53,120 nt of DNA from Thermoguttaceae bacterium. GTDB taxonomy: Bacteria > Planctomycetota > Planctomycetia > Pirellulales > Thermoguttaceae. The stretch lies in NCBI GenBank assembly GCA_025062105.1, contig JANXAQ010000301.1:1-53120 (forward strand), in the 5' to 3' direction. The first letter of the stretch is position 1. Each line of letters begins with the position of its first letter. The position numbers were made by a program, and so were the translations under genes. Shown here piece by piece: positions 1-9,557 of the stretch. The notes beneath the pieces are model-generated. The model worked only from the letters and a program-made list of their open reading frames with translations. It ran no database searches and was not told the origin of the DNA.

Positions 1-26
1 AGTTAGGGAAAATGGCAAAAGTCGAG
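1..26 (-). repeat. Family A repeat, right end only (cut by window edge)
   Basis: Ends in GGCAAAAGTCGAG preceded by AGTTAGG, the right terminus of family A in the reverse orientation. The rest lies outside the window. The next bases are CTTAG, a flank seen at other copies. Confidence 0.75.
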
Positions 27-153
27 CTTAGAAACCTCTGAAACCACGAACAATAACTTGCTGGTTTAGACCCCAGCTGACGGGAAACCAGACGAAGGAT
101 TTCATGAGGATATAAAACTTCTTTTGACTTCTTTCTGGGGCAGGTTGGGTTAT

Positions 154-2355
154 ATGGGCCGGGTTATACGGTGGTTTAAAGGCGATCAGATGCGAGGAGC
201 TGGCCAATGGGGATGGACCATCGGCATGCTAGGGGCCGGGCTAGTAGGGGCGGTTTTACGCCTGGTGGATTTAGGCAATCGCCCTATGCACCCCGACGAA
301 GCCGTCCAAGCTCTCCGGTTTGCCCGTCTTTTGGAACAGGGCCAGTATGAATACGATCCCCAGGAATATCATGGGCCCAGCTTGCCCTATTTGAGTTGGG
401 CGGTCGTTCGGGCATTCGGTCTGCGGAAGCTTCAGGAGTTGGAAGCCTGGCATCTGCGTGTTGTGCCAGCTGGAATCGGCATTTTGCTGGTCTTGGGGCC
501 ATGGTGTTTGCGTCGGTATTTAGGCCGATTGGCCTGCCTGGTGGCAAGTTGGCTTACGGCCATCAGCCCAGCACTGGTCTTCTATAGCCGATATTACATC
601 GCGGAAATGCTTTTGGTGGGTTTTAGTTGGGGTGGGATTGTAGGCTGGTGGGGTGTACGAAATTGGCTTGGGAGATTCAGCAGCGGGCCAAAGCAAAAGC
701 TACCTTTCGGGTTGCTCGTTCTGTTGGGGAGTTGTCTAGGCCTCATGTATGCCACTAAAGAGACCTGGGTCATTGGGTTAGTTTCGATGCTAGGGGGCCT
801 GTGGCTGACCATGCCGCCGGTGAGGGCCATACCGAAGGCCCAGGGGGGTTGGGCCTTTGGAGTGGTGGTAGCTACCGGGGTTGCTATTTGGGCGATGCTA
901 TTTTCTTCGTTTGGTCAGAACCCGGCCGGTCTGCTAGATTCCCTTAGAACCTATCTCTACTACCTACCTCAAGCAGGCGGCTGGGGGCAAGATCATGTGT
1001 ATCCTTTCTGGCACTATTTCCAGCGACTGTTTGCCTGGAAAATGCCTGGGGGCAATTGGTGGACCGAAATGTTCGTGCTCCTCCTTGCTTTGGCAGGCGG
1101 CCTAGGCGCTGTGGGCTGGAGGCGGTTTCGGCTACCGGCTCGGCAACGGAGGCTGGCCCAGTTCCTAGGAGCATATACTTTCATACAGGCTTTCATTTAT
1201 TCGGCCATTCCCTACAAAACACCTTGGTGTGCATTAGGGTTTTATCATGGGATGGTCGTCCTGGCTGGTCTGGGCTGGGCAGCCATCTGGCGCACGATAG
1301 ACTCCGGCGCCCACCGAGAAGCCTCCAGATTTGGCAATGCCTTCCGTTGGGGGCCCTTGGGAAGAATTACCGGTGGTTTCGCCACAAAGGCCAAGCCCAA
1401 GCTAACCGAACCAGTACAACAGCACCTGGATGTCCCCCTCCCTGGAGAAAATAAATTCTGCCTGCCTTCAGGACACACCACGGGAAGCCAACCTTTCCAA
1501 AAGGGGAAAACCCACCTTGGAGTTTGGCCCACAACGAAATCCGGAATGAATAGGCGGCTTCTCCGAGGGCCTTGGGCCTGCCTCATAAAGAGGGGCTGTC
1601 TTTCAGCCCTCCTGTTGTTCGGCAGTGGACATTTAGTCTGGCAAGCGTACCGAGCCAGTTTCCTTGCGATAGCCGATCCCACCCAACCCTATTTGTACGC
1701 TGCGACGACGTTGGAAGTAGCTGGGTTAGTAGCTACTTTAGAGCAAATTGTCCAGTGCCATCCTGATGCGGAAGCTGTGCCGATCCAGGTCTTTTTCCCG
1801 GACCATCAGTATTGGCCTTTACCCTGGTATTTGCGCCGGTTTCGCCGAGTGGGGTGGTTCGGTTCGTTTCAAGAGGCCGTCGGTTCGGCGCCAGCGCCGA
1901 TCATCCTGGCCCATCCTGACATGGAGGGGGATTTACGGGAATATTGCTATTCCCGTCAGCCGCCAGGACAGCGACGATTGTATATTACCGAGCTGCCCCA
2001 AGGCCCTGCCCAGTGGGAGATTCGGCCGCATGTATGGATTCGGCTTTATCTGCGCTGGGATCTTTGGGAGGCCTGGCGGGAAAAAATTTCCCTAGTGCCG
2101 CCAGAGCTCGGCATAGGGCATTTTTGTAACCTTTTTATTTCACCTCCACTTTTGCCAATTTTCCTAACTTGCTTTGACTCCAAGAGTTACGGTAGCACTC
2201 CTTTTGTTTCCGCAATTTTTAACTCCAATAACTCCAAGGAGTTAGTACTTAACCGTTTTGACAGGATGTCCAAAATGGCCAAAATTCGAGTTTTGGATGT
2301 TCCAGAAGTTCCGGCGAATCTGTGCGTCCCGAAAAATTCCTTTTTCTGCGGTTAA
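154..2355 (+). CDS. Agl23-like multi-pass membrane glycosyltransferase (TIGR03663-type), C-terminus altered by a repeat
   Basis: This is a large membrane protein of the dolichyl-phosphate-mannose-mannosyltransferase-like fold. The motif MHPDEAVQALRFA near residue 45, closely followed by YDPQEYHGPSLPYL, is what I associate with the 'flippase activity-associated protein Agl23' family of archaea and planctomycetes. Members act in the membrane on lipid-linked sugars; the exact substrate is unknown. About ten hydrophobic segments follow, including the YKTPWC loop. A hydrophilic stretch of about 100 residues (DNA about 1300-1570) separates two membrane parts and looks like an in-frame expansion. 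From about residue 664 the frame runs through a family A repeat (2144-2290) and stops beyond it, so the last 70 residues are not native family sequence. The ATG at 154 was chosen; an in-frame TTG at 124 and ATG at 190 are alternatives, and none has a strong ribosome site. Confidence 0.75.
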   Translation: MGRVIRWFKGDQMRGAGQWGWTIGMLGAGLVGAVLRLVDLGNRPMHPDEAVQALRFARLLEQGQYEYDPQEYHGPSLPYLSWAVVRAFGLRKLQELEAWHLRVVPAGIGILLVLGPWCLRRYLGRLACLVASWLTAISPALVFYSRYYIAEMLLVGFSWGGIVGWWGVRNWLGRFSSGPKQKLPFGLLVLLGSCLGLMYATKETWVIGLVSMLGGLWLTMPPVRAIPKAQGGWAFGVVVATGVAIWAMLFSSFGQNPAGLLDSLRTYLYYLPQAGGWGQDHVYPFWHYFQRLFAWKMPGGNWWTEMFVLLLALAGGLGAVGWRRFRLPARQRRLAQFLGAYTFIQAFIYSAIPYKTPWCALGFYHGMVVLAGLGWAAIWRTIDSGAHREASRFGNAFRWGPLGRITGGFATKAKPKLTEPVQQHLDVPLPGENKFCLPSGHTTGSQPFQKGKTHLGVWPTTKSGMNRRLLRGPWACLIKRGCLSALLLFGSGHLVWQAYRASFLAIADPTQPYLYAATTLEVAGLVATLEQIVQCHPDAEAVPIQVFFPDHQYWPLPWYLRRFRRVGWFGSFQEAVGSAPAPIILAHPDMEGDLREYCYSRQPPGQRRLYITELPQGPAQWEIRPHVWIRLYLRWDLWEAWREKISLVPPELGIGHFCNLFISPPLLPIFLTCFDSKSYGSTPFVSAIFNSNNSKELVLNRFDRMSKMAKIRVLDVPEVPANLCVPKNSFFCG
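2144..2290 (+). repeat. Family A repeat inside the 3' end of the Agl23-like gene
   Basis: Left end CCACTTTTGCCAATTTTCC, inner inverted repeat TAACTCC...GGAGTTAG, right end AAAATGGCCAAAATTCGAG. It lies wholly inside the upstream reading frame and supplies about 49 codons. Confidence 0.85.
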
Positions 2356-2420
2356 CTTGCTTTGGCTATGGCTTGGCTTCGGCGGCTGCCTCCTAGGCCC
2401 TTTGAATTGGCTAGCAGCGT

Positions 2421-2443
2421 AACCTATTGAAAGGCCATAGGTT
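2421..2443. other. Hairpin G1 in the 2356-2750 spacer
   Basis: AACCTAT, a 9-base loop, then ATAGGTT, followed by GGAGGAGC and TTTTGAT. The same geometry with a compensatory change is found at 52871-52893. The rest of the 2356-2750 spacer holds no gene; at 2642-2661 there is a decayed family A right end (AATGGCAAAACTCAAGAG). Confidence 0.55.
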
Positions 2444-2750
2444 GGAGGAGCACTTTTGATAGGCTCTTGGGCGGAGGCTTAGAAATAGGATTTTCTGTGG
2501 AAAATGGCGTTTTCTCTTTGCTTTCCGTTTCTTCTATGATTCTCGGCTTAGAAATTGGAAATTTTCTTCGGAAATTGGCGGCCCGGTTTGGCTAACTCCA
2601 TAGCCTTTTCCTCTAAAGAGTGATTTTGCAAAAAGTACAGGGAATGGCAAAACTCAAGAGAAATCTTTTGCTTGAAGGAGGCCGAGGTAGCCAAATACCG
2701 AACCGGAACCGTGGTATTGGCCAACCGGTTAACGGAAAGGCTGAGCCTTT

Positions 2751-4700
2751 TTAGAAGGTGGGAGATTCGGATTTTGGTGTTGAGGCTGATCGGTGAGACG
2801 AATGGCGTCGGGCAGCAGGAAGGTGTCTGGCCATCTGGCGGGCTGCTCGGAGGATGCCGCTGGAATCCAACTCCAAATCGGCCAACAGTTCACCGCGTTC
2901 GCCATGGGGGATGAACCGATCCGGGATACCCAACCGTCGGAGCCTTTGGGTGTCGATACCGGCTTCGTTAGCCGCCTCTAAAACGGCGCTGCCAAAGCCG
3001 CCCGGCAAACACCCCTCTTCCACCGTCAATACAAAGTCGCATTCCTGCACTGCTCGGAGGATTGTCTGGGTATCTAAGGGTTTAACAAAGCGGGCATTGA
3101 TCACGCCGACGGACAGTCCCTCTTCTCGGAGCCGGCGGGCGGCTCGCACACATTCGGGCAGCAACGCCCCACAAGCAATAATCATGCCATCTGTGCCCCA
3201 CCAAAGCACCTCTGCCTTGCCATAGTCCAACGGCGCCGGCGTTCGGGGCACCTGTTCTGCGGTGGCTTTCGGATATCGAATGGCTGTGGGACTGTCCAAC
3301 CGAAGGGCCAAGTCCAACATGAGGGCTACATCCGCCTCATCACCCGGGGCCATGATGACCAGGTTAGGCAGATGACGCAGAAAGGCCATGTCGAAGCAAC
3401 CATGGTGCGTAGGCCCATCCGGTCCAACCAGGCCAGAGCGGTCCATCGTCATGGTGACAGGCAGATTCTGAAGGGCCACCTCTTGGAAGATCTGGTCGTA
3501 GCTTCGCTGGAGGAAGGTGCTATAGATATCGACGATTGGTCGAAGTCCTGCTTTGGCCAAACCCGCGGCAAAAGCCACGGCATGCGACTCACAAATGCCC
3601 ACATCAAAAAACCGATCCGGGAATTCCTCTCGGACTGGTTCAAGCATATTGCCCTGGCACATGGCCGCCACAATGACCACCACCTTCGGATTGCGGCGCA
3701 TCTGCTGCAGAATCGCATCCCGCATCAGTTCCGTATAGGAACGGGCCGACACTTTGCAGAAGCGGACTTCGGCCTTGTTTTGCTGGTGGAGGGGAGCAGG
3801 TGTATGGAATGCCACAGGATCCGCTGCCGCCGGCTGAAACCCATGCCCTTTCTCAGTCACCACATGCAATAGCACCGGTCCGTCGAAGTCCCGGCTCATC
3901 GCCAAGTACTTCTGCAATTGCCGGATGTTATGCCCATCTACCGGGCCTAAATAGTGGAAGCCGAGTTCCTCAAAAAACATGCCTCCTAGTAGGCCTGCTT
4001 TGATTGCCTCCTTGATCTGCATGACCAACCGCTCAGCCGTATCTCCAATCAAAGGCAATCGGTGGAGAAACCGGGAAAGCTCTCGTTTGAACTGGGCATA
4101 GGAGCGGGTCATTCGGAGTCGATCCAAATACTCGGCCAAGCCGCCGGTTCGTGGACAGATAGACATTTTATTATCATTCAAGACCACAATCAGCCTCTTT
4201 TTTAGTCCACCAGCATTGTTGAGGGCTTCGTACACAATGCCACAACTTAAGGCTCCGTCGCCCACAACGGCCACATGGTGCCGAGCTTCTTCTGCCCGTA
4301 GCAGATCATCCCCACATTTCAGGCCCAATAGCGTCGAAACACTGGTCCCGGCATGGCCCGTGATGAACAGATCAAACAGGCTTTCGGCTGGGTTCGGATA
4401 GCCCATCAGGCCGCCTTTCGTCCGGATGGTGAAAAAGCGATTATATCGGCCAGTAACCAGTTTATGCGCATAGACCTGATGCCCGGTGTCCCAAACAAGT
4501 CGGTCCTTCCGGAAGTCGAACGTCGTATGCAAGGCCAAGGTCAGTTCTACTACCCCCAGATTGGAGGCAAAATGGGTAGTTCGGGTGGCTGCCAGCCGAC
4601 ACAACGCCTCCCGAATTTCTCCCGCTAATTGCACCAGTTGTGAATGGCTCAAAGCCCGTAGATCTTCCGGGCAGCGTATTTTCGGTAGCAATTCCTCCAT
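2751..4700 (-). CDS. dxs: 1-deoxy-D-xylulose-5-phosphate synthase
   Basis: Condenses pyruvate and glyceraldehyde-3-phosphate with thiamine diphosphate, the first step of the MEP isoprenoid pathway; cytosolic. At 649 residues it has normal family length. Visible motifs are DTGHQVYAHK (71-80), GHAGTS (115-120), the thiamine-diphosphate/Mg motif GDGALSCG (147-154) with NDNKMS (175-180), the catalytic Glu in GICESHAVAF (E371), and DRSGLVGPDGPTHHG (420-434). The pyrimidine-domain motif is usually AEQHAV; here it is CESHAV, so the enzyme is somewhat divergent, but the Glu is kept. The start ATG at 4700 has AAAGGAG about 10 bases upstream, overlapping the end of ispA. Only 3 bases separate it from the ispA stop, so the two are co-transcribed and probably translationally coupled. 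Confidence 0.95.
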   Translation of the reverse strand: MEELLPKIRCPEDLRALSHSQLVQLAGEIREALCRLAATRTTHFASNLGVVELTLALHTTFDFRKDRLVWDTGHQVYAHKLVTGRYNRFFTIRTKGGLMGYPNPAESLFDLFITGHAGTSVSTLLGLKCGDDLLRAEEARHHVAVVGDGALSCGIVYEALNNAGGLKKRLIVVLNDNKMSICPRTGGLAEYLDRLRMTRSYAQFKRELSRFLHRLPLIGDTAERLVMQIKEAIKAGLLGGMFFEELGFHYLGPVDGHNIRQLQKYLAMSRDFDGPVLLHVVTEKGHGFQPAAADPVAFHTPAPLHQQNKAEVRFCKVSARSYTELMRDAILQQMRRNPKVVVIVAAMCQGNMLEPVREEFPDRFFDVGICESHAVAFAAGLAKAGLRPIVDIYSTFLQRSYDQIFQEVALQNLPVTMTMDRSGLVGPDGPTHHGCFDMAFLRHLPNLVIMAPGDEADVALMLDLALRLDSPTAIRYPKATAEQVPRTPAPLDYGKAEVLWWGTDGMIIACGALLPECVRAARRLREEGLSVGVINARFVKPLDTQTILRAVQECDFVLTVEEGCLPGGFGSAVLEAANEAGIDTQRLRRLGIPDRFIPHGERGELLADLELDSSGILRAARQMARHLPAARRHSSHRSASTPKSESPTF

Positions 4701-4703
4701 GCC

Positions 4704-5753
4704 CTATCGACTCCTTTGCAGCACATAGTACGCTAAGCTTTGCAGTCGGCTAGCCCGTGGTCCCATGGGCGCAATGGCCTGTACCGCCTCCGCCACTAGC
4801 TGCTGGGCACGCTGAAGGCTTTCCTGCTGCCCCAGAAGCCCCGGGAAGGTTAACTTCCCTTGCATCGCATCCTTACGCAGCCGTTTGCCTACCTGGGATT
4901 CCTCCCCTTGCACGTCCAAAAGGTCATCCACAATTTGGAAGGCCAATCCAAGGGCTTGTCCGTAGTGGGCTAGCATCTGGTGTTGGCTCTCGGCTGCCCC
5001 TGCCACTACTGCCCCTAACCGAAGCGAGGCTAAAATCATGGCTCCTGTTTTCCGTCGATGAATCGATTCCAGATATTCGAGAAGGGAAGCAATGGAAGAA
5101 TCTTGTATAGGTGTATTTTGCCCCCTATTAGGAGGGTGAGCATGAGTTGAAAGTTCGTTTTCTCTGGGAGAGCTTGTCCCCTGAAAGTGAGAAGAAAGAT
5201 TTTGTGCCCCCGCAAAACAGGTCCTTTCGGAAAACACTTTGGAGGGGAGGGATGGGTGTTTTTGAGCCACCAGATCGTCCACCTGGCCGCCAACTAGGCC
5301 AGACCGACCGGCTGCCTCGGCTAAAACAGCACAGCAGGTAGCCGCTCTTTCGGGGGGTTGCACACCTTTCGCCAAAGTCTCAAAAGCCAACGTTAATAAG
5401 GCATCCCCAGCCAAAATCGCCATCGCATCCCCAAAGACCTTGTGACAAGTAGGTCGACCTCGGCGCAGATCGTCGTTATCCATGGCCGGCAAGTCGTCAT
5501 GCACCAGCGAATACGCATGCACCATTTCCACGGCACAGGCGGCCGGAAGAGCTTGGACCGGGTCAGCCCCACAGGCTTCGGCAGCTAAAAGAACCAGCAT
5601 TGGCCGCAGACGCTTGCCAGGTCCCAACAAGGCATACTCCATCGCCTCTTGTAAAATCTCCGGGCAACCAGGCACTCCTGCTACTAGCTTTTTTAAGGCA
5701 CCCTCAATAGTCGGCCCAATCTGCCGAGCATATTGTTCAAAAGGTTCGTGCAT
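4704..5753 (-). CDS. ispA: Short-chain polyprenyl (farnesyl/geranylgeranyl) diphosphate synthase with an internal insertion
   Basis: Chain-elongating prenyltransferase joining isopentenyl diphosphate units from the pathway begun by the adjacent dxs. The first Asp-rich motif is in LVHDDLPAMDNDDLRRGRPT and the second is QIVDDLLDVQG; GKRLRPMLVLL is the substrate-binding Lys/Arg region, and IHRRKTGAM is conserved. Between GLVGGQVDDLVAQ and SIASLLEYLESIHRRKTGAM lie about 60 extra polar residues (DNA about 5095-5270) absent from ordinary family members, raising the length to 349 instead of about 295. The frame stays open, so the enzyme may tolerate this as a surface loop. The ATG at 5753 is preferred because AGGGGT lies just upstream; an upstream TTG at 5789 is also in frame. 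Product chain length cannot be decided from sequence. Confidence 0.88.
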   Translation of the reverse strand: MHEPFEQYARQIGPTIEGALKKLVAGVPGCPEILQEAMEYALLGPGKRLRPMLVLLAAEACGADPVQALPAACAVEMVHAYSLVHDDLPAMDNDDLRRGRPTCHKVFGDAMAILAGDALLTLAFETLAKGVQPPERAATCCAVLAEAAGRSGLVGGQVDDLVAQKHPSLPSKVFSERTCFAGAQNLSSHFQGTSSPRENELSTHAHPPNRGQNTPIQDSSIASLLEYLESIHRRKTGAMILASLRLGAVVAGAAESQHQMLAHYGQALGLAFQIVDDLLDVQGEESQVGKRLRKDAMQGKLTFPGLLGQQESLQRAQQLVAEAVQAIAPMGPRASRLQSLAYYVLQRSR

Positions 5754-6181
5754 CGGGATGACCCCTAGTGGGGGGATCTGCCCCACCAATATGTCTGTTC
5801 GATCTTAGATCCGCAGCCTAGTACCCGAAAAGGAGCGATTTATGGGCTCTGCCACTTCCTTCCGGCCATTGGCCAGATTCGGGCTGAAGGCGTTTTTCGC
5901 CCCCGGCTTCCACCACTTTCGCCTCTGGCTTCCCCCACTCTGGTTGGAGTGGTGCAGGCAGCAACCATTTAGCGGAATGGAGGCTGCTTTTCCCTCTTCC
6001 CAATTTAAAAGAACCGGTGAGGGGGAACCAAAAGGGATTGCCTTTTTCCCGCCGCAGCCGCGTTGGCTTGGGCAATGAGAGCCTCTTGGCCAGGAGGGTA
6101 GGCCCGGGATTTTTCACTTCGGGCTGAAATGATTACTTATTCCATTTTAAACCAAGCCGCCGGAAGGTGAAAGAGAAAGGT
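5754..6181. other. Spacer between xseB and ispA, no supported gene
   Basis: About 430 bases between two co-directional genes. A 99-codon frame on the minus strand (5818-6117) has no ribosome site and no recognisable protein features, so it is not called. No repeat family from this window is visible. Confidence 0.5.
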
Positions 6182-6607
6182 TTACCCTTCCGAAGGGGGG
6201 GTAGTGGGCGGGCTGCTCGGCATCTGGGCAGTCCGGTGAAGATCCCGAATTTGAGCCTTTTCTTCTAGGGTTAGAGGCCGATCCTCAAACGGCTGAAGCA
6301 CCGGATTGCCTTGAGCATCTACCCCGGCCAACAATTCGATTCGCCGCTCTGCCTTTTCGAGCAATTGGTAGCAATGCCGGAGGAGTCGCACGCCTTCTTC
6401 ATACTGAGCCAACGATTCGTCCAAACTCAGCTGTCCTTCTTCCAAGTGCCGAACAATCGCCTCCAGGCGGGCCAACGCTTCTTCTAGACTCAATGCCAAG
6501 CCTTCCGCCTCAGTGCTACTGGGGATAGCTGTATTTTTGGGTTGCTCTGAACGGGTCGGGTCCGGCTTGGGAGAAGAACCTTCGGATAGTGGGTTAGGAG
6601 GATTCAT
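6182..6607 (-). CDS. xseB: Exodeoxyribonuclease VII small subunit
   Basis: Small helical subunit that binds the catalytic XseA and takes part in single-strand DNA degradation and repair. The core SLEEALARLEAIVRHLEEG followed by LSLDESLAQYEEGVRLLRHC is a very clear match to the family. The full frame is 141 residues; the family is usually about 70-90, and the extra length comes from a polar N-terminal tail (about 35 residues) and a Pro/Ser-rich C-terminal tail. The ATG at 6607 has AAAGGAG about 13 bases upstream. An xseB next to ispA and dxs is a common bacterial order, usually with xseA upstream, but xseA is not here: a cluster of A, C and D repeats lies immediately upstream. Confidence 0.92.
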   Translation of the reverse strand: MNPPNPLSEGSSPKPDPTRSEQPKNTAIPSSTEAEGLALSLEEALARLEAIVRHLEEGQLSLDESLAQYEEGVRLLRHCYQLLEKAERRIELLAGVDAQGNPVLQPFEDRPLTLEEKAQIRDLHRTAQMPSSPPTTPPSEG

Positions 6608-6642
6608 GAACCGAGGGCTCCTTTTGAAGGACCGGGGCTTAG

Positions 6643-6790
6643 CTCGACTTTTGCCATTTTCCCTAACTCCTTTTACTTCCAGGAGTTACGACAAAACCTC
6701 CTTTTGTTCACCCAATTTCCTAACTCCAATAGTTACACGAAGTCAGAACTTTTCTCCTGCGGGAGGAAGCTAAAAATGGCAAAAGTCGCG
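6643..6790 (+). repeat. Family A repeat
   Basis: CTCGACTTTTGCCATTTTCC at the left, ATGGCAAAAGTCGCG at the right, inner CCTAACTCCAATAG arm. It is flanked by CTTAG on the left and ATTAG on the right, 35 bases upstream of the xseB start. Confidence 0.9.
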
Positions 6791-6791
6791 A

Positions 6792-6957
6792 TTAGAGTCT
6801 GTCCTAAAATGGGGATTTCGCTGCTTTCCCATGGGTTTTGGCTAACCGGCTCCTATCCTTCAGACTCCTGAAAAACAGAGATTTTGCGGATTCTGGGGAA
6901 TTGAGGAAGGAAACCTCCTTTCCCCATTAGACAATGCTTTTCCGGACAGCCTCTTAG
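6792..6957 (-). repeat. Family C repeat
   Basis: Terminal inverted repeat TTAGAGTCTGTCC at the left and GGACAGCCTCTTAG at the right. It abuts the preceding family A copy. The interior matches the copies at 9558, 19821 and 39925. Confidence 0.8.
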
Positions 6958-7066
6958 TTGAAACTGTGACCGATTGGAGACCTCCACCTATCGAAACTGC
7001 AGCAAAACCGATAGCCATGCTCGACATCTCCCCAGGATAAGGGCAGTCTTTCCACACAGCCAAAGA
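6958..7066 (+). repeat. Family D repeat, diverged copy
   Basis: Starts TTGAAACTGTGACCG and shares GAAACTGCAGCAAAACCGA and a CTCCCCAGGATAAGG block with the copy at 11733. Boundaries are approximate. 7067-7181 holds nothing else recognised. Confidence 0.55.
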
Positions 7067-7181
7067 CCCGTCCACGTGCCACCCTGGGAAGTAGGATTTT
7101 GTAGTAGTCGGCTGTCTGGAGCAGAAACATCTGCCAGTTCGGCTATCTGGGGAGGAACGGGTTGGGGATTACGCATCGGTT

Positions 7182-8732
7182 CTATTCCCATTCAATCGTA
7201 GCAGGCGGTTTGGAACTGATGTCATAGACCACGCGGTTAATATGGGGGACTTCATTGATGATTCGGGTGGAGATGCGGGCCAAAAGATCGTATGGTAATC
7301 GGCACCAATCGGCAGTCATAAAATCTTCGGTTTCGATGGCCCGGATGGCCAGGACATTTTCGTAGGTACGGGCATCTCCCATGACGCCGACACTTCGAAC
7401 AGGCAGCAGGACGGCAAAAGCCTGAGAAATTTGACGGTATAGTCCAGCTGCTTTGATCTCTTCGATCAGAATGGCATCGGCTGCCCGGAGAATTTCTAGC
7501 CGCTGTTTGGTCACTTCTCCGACACAGCGGACTGCTAGACCTGGTCCAGGAAATGGATGGCGCCAAACGATTTCTTCTGGTAGGCCTAGCTGCAGACCGA
7601 GTTTGCGGACCTCATCTTTAAAGAGGTTGCGCAGCGGTTCGATCAGTTCGAAGCAGAGGTCTTCGGGTAGGCCGCCGACGTTATGGTGGAGTTTGATGGT
7701 GGCGGCAGGGCCATCGGGGGAACCACCACTTTCAATCACATCCGGATATAGGGTGCCTTGGGCCAGGAATCGGGCGCCGGGGATTTTGGCCGCTTCGTCG
7801 GCAAAACATTCAATAAACACATGTCCAATTCTTCGGCGTTTTTCCTGCGGATCGGTTACCCCGGCCAAGGCCGCCAAAAAACGCTCCTCCGCCTGCACCA
7901 GATGCAGATCGGTCCGGAAGTGGTTGGTAAACTCTCGGATGACCGCTTCGGCTTCGTTTTTCCGCAAAAGCCCGTTATCTACCAAAATGCAAGAGACCTG
8001 ATCTCCGACGGCTTCGGCCAAAAGGGCCGCTACCACCGACGAATCTACACCCCCCGACAACCCGCAGATGACTCGGTCTTTGCCGATCCGCTCCCGAAGC
8101 TCTTGGATTGTCTGGCGGGCAAAATCGCCCATCTGCCAAGTGCCCTGGCAGCCACAGATTTTCTTCAAAAAGTTGCCCAAAATAGTAGCTCCAGCCGGCG
8201 TATGAGTAACCTCCGGATGGAACTGCAGGCCAAAAAGCGGCAACTGCCGATGCCGAACGGCCGCCACCGGACAGGTGGGCGTCGCTGCTAAAGGCTGAAA
8301 ATCCTCGGAGACCGCCTGCACCTGATCCCCGTGGCTCATCCAGACCTGCATCGGATTGGGCACATTGTCCCAAAGTTCCGAAGGGGCAATTTGGCGGCAT
8401 AGGGCAGGCCCATATTCTCGGGCTGGCGCACTTTCTACCCGACCGCCCAGCAACCGGCAAATCAGCTGCATTCCATAGCAAATGCCCAGAACCGGAAGAC
8501 CCATATGCAAAAGTTCTGCGTCACACTGCGGAGCACCTGGTGCATAGACGCTAGCAGGACCTCCTGAGAAGATCAGCCCCTTTGGCTTTAGTTGTCGAAC
8601 CCGCTCCGGTCGAATATCATACCGAACAATTTCACAATAGACTTGATGTTCACGTACGCGCCGGGCAATCAACTGCGCATATTGCGAACCGAAATCTAAA
8701 ACCAGGATTTTTTCTTCTGCTGCTGGAATCAT
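7182..8732 (-). CDS. guaA: GMP synthase (glutamine-hydrolysing)
   Basis: Converts XMP to GMP using ATP and ammonia from glutamine; last step of guanine nucleotide synthesis, cytosolic. The 516 residues are full length and all three parts are present. The class I glutamine amidotransferase has nucleophile Cys85 in GICYGMQ and His172/Glu174 in QFHPEVTH. The ATP pyrophosphatase domain has the loop SGGVDSS (226-232). The C-terminal dimerisation domain ends in the typical KPPATIEWE. The ATG at 8732 starts directly at the amidotransferase strand ([21 protein letters not shown]); no clear ribosome site precedes it. It stands alone, with repeat-rich spacers on both sides and no guaB. No purine riboswitch was recognised upstream. 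Confidence 0.97.
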   Translation of the reverse strand: MIPAAEEKILVLDFGSQYAQLIARRVREHQVYCEIVRYDIRPERVRQLKPKGLIFSGGPASVYAPGAPQCDAELLHMGLPVLGICYGMQLICRLLGGRVESAPAREYGPALCRQIAPSELWDNVPNPMQVWMSHGDQVQAVSEDFQPLAATPTCPVAAVRHRQLPLFGLQFHPEVTHTPAGATILGNFLKKICGCQGTWQMGDFARQTIQELRERIGKDRVICGLSGGVDSSVVAALLAEAVGDQVSCILVDNGLLRKNEAEAVIREFTNHFRTDLHLVQAEERFLAALAGVTDPQEKRRRIGHVFIECFADEAAKIPGARFLAQGTLYPDVIESGGSPDGPAATIKLHHNVGGLPEDLCFELIEPLRNLFKDEVRKLGLQLGLPEEIVWRHPFPGPGLAVRCVGEVTKQRLEILRAADAILIEEIKAAGLYRQISQAFAVLLPVRSVGVMGDARTYENVLAIRAIETEDFMTADWCRLPYDLLARISTRIINEVPHINRVVYDISSKPPATIEWE

Positions 8733-8954
8733 GGCACTAGCAGTTTTGTACTAAAGGCGAAACCACAGGTCGGTTCCTGGTGGCTTTGTTGATCCGCCGG
8801 ACGGCTCGGTCCGTCTTCTTTCGGGTAGAATAAAAACGTCGAATATTCCGGATTCCTGTTGGTGCGGCAAATGACCAAGCAACGCTGTATCATTTCCGTC
8901 AAATGAGGCACTCGGTCATTTCTGCCCGAGCCATCGTCCCGTTTTTTGCTATTA

Positions 8955-9143
8955 GGAACCTCGCAAAATCTTGAACATTCAGTGAACTTTGTGAGCTTTC
9001 GATTCTCTAGCCGTTCCGTTCTCCTACCCGGACTCCTACTATCTATTGGGTGCCAGCAATCCTTGCGCCCCCATATGTTGTGTTAGAGGAATGACCAGCC
9101 AAAATGGTATAAAAATATCCCCTTTGAATTATGCAGAGGTCCC
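8955..9143 (-). repeat. Family B repeat
   Basis: GGAACCTCGCAAAATC at the left, AATTATGCAGAGGTCCC at the right, middle CTACTATCTATTGGGTGC palindrome. 8733-8954 between guaA and this copy shows nothing recognised. Confidence 0.85.
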
Positions 9144-9149
9144 TGGACT

Positions 9150-9304
9150 TTTCGAACCTTTGAATCGGGAGGCTTTAACGGCCTCCGTCCAAACACCTAC
9201 TCCATAGAGGCTGCTAGTAGTGCTAGCAACCCAATATATTGGGCAGAGACAGAAGGGCCCAAATGGTATCAACATATCCCACCTTGTGATCCAAGGGTTC
9301 TATG
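9150..9304 (-). repeat. Family B repeat, both ends damaged
   Basis: Shares the B core: AACACCTACTCC, GCTAGTAGTGCTAGCAACCC and CCAATATATTGGG, then AAATGGTATCAACATATCCC. Terminal repeats are eroded. It lies in tandem with the preceding B copy. Confidence 0.65.
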
Positions 9305-9409
9305 AGTAGTTTTTCTGGTTTCTCGCTTGAGCGGGCACAACCCCGCAGGATTGCTTTACCGGGAATAATAGCCTAGGCCTTTGGTCGGCTAAACTCGGTA
9401 GGTTCGTAG

Positions 9410-9557
9410 CTCGACTTTTGCCATTTTTTCTAACTTGGTTTTTCGCTGAAAGTTACAACGAAGGATCCTTTTGTTCATCTAATTTTCTAACTCCAATATT
9501 TACAAGGAGTTAGAACGTTACTCTTTCAGACAAGGGCCTAAAATGGCAAAAGTCGAG
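9410..9557 (+). repeat. Family A repeat, left member of an A-C-A triplet
   Basis: CTCGACTTTTGCCATTTTTT to AAAATGGCAAAAGTCGAG. Flanked on both sides by CGTAG (9405-9409 and 9558-9562), a possible 5-bp target duplication. Confidence 0.92.

Noticed and set aside
5818..6117. 99-codon gene between xseB and ispA
   Set aside because: No ribosome site, no recognisable features, and composition like spacer DNA.
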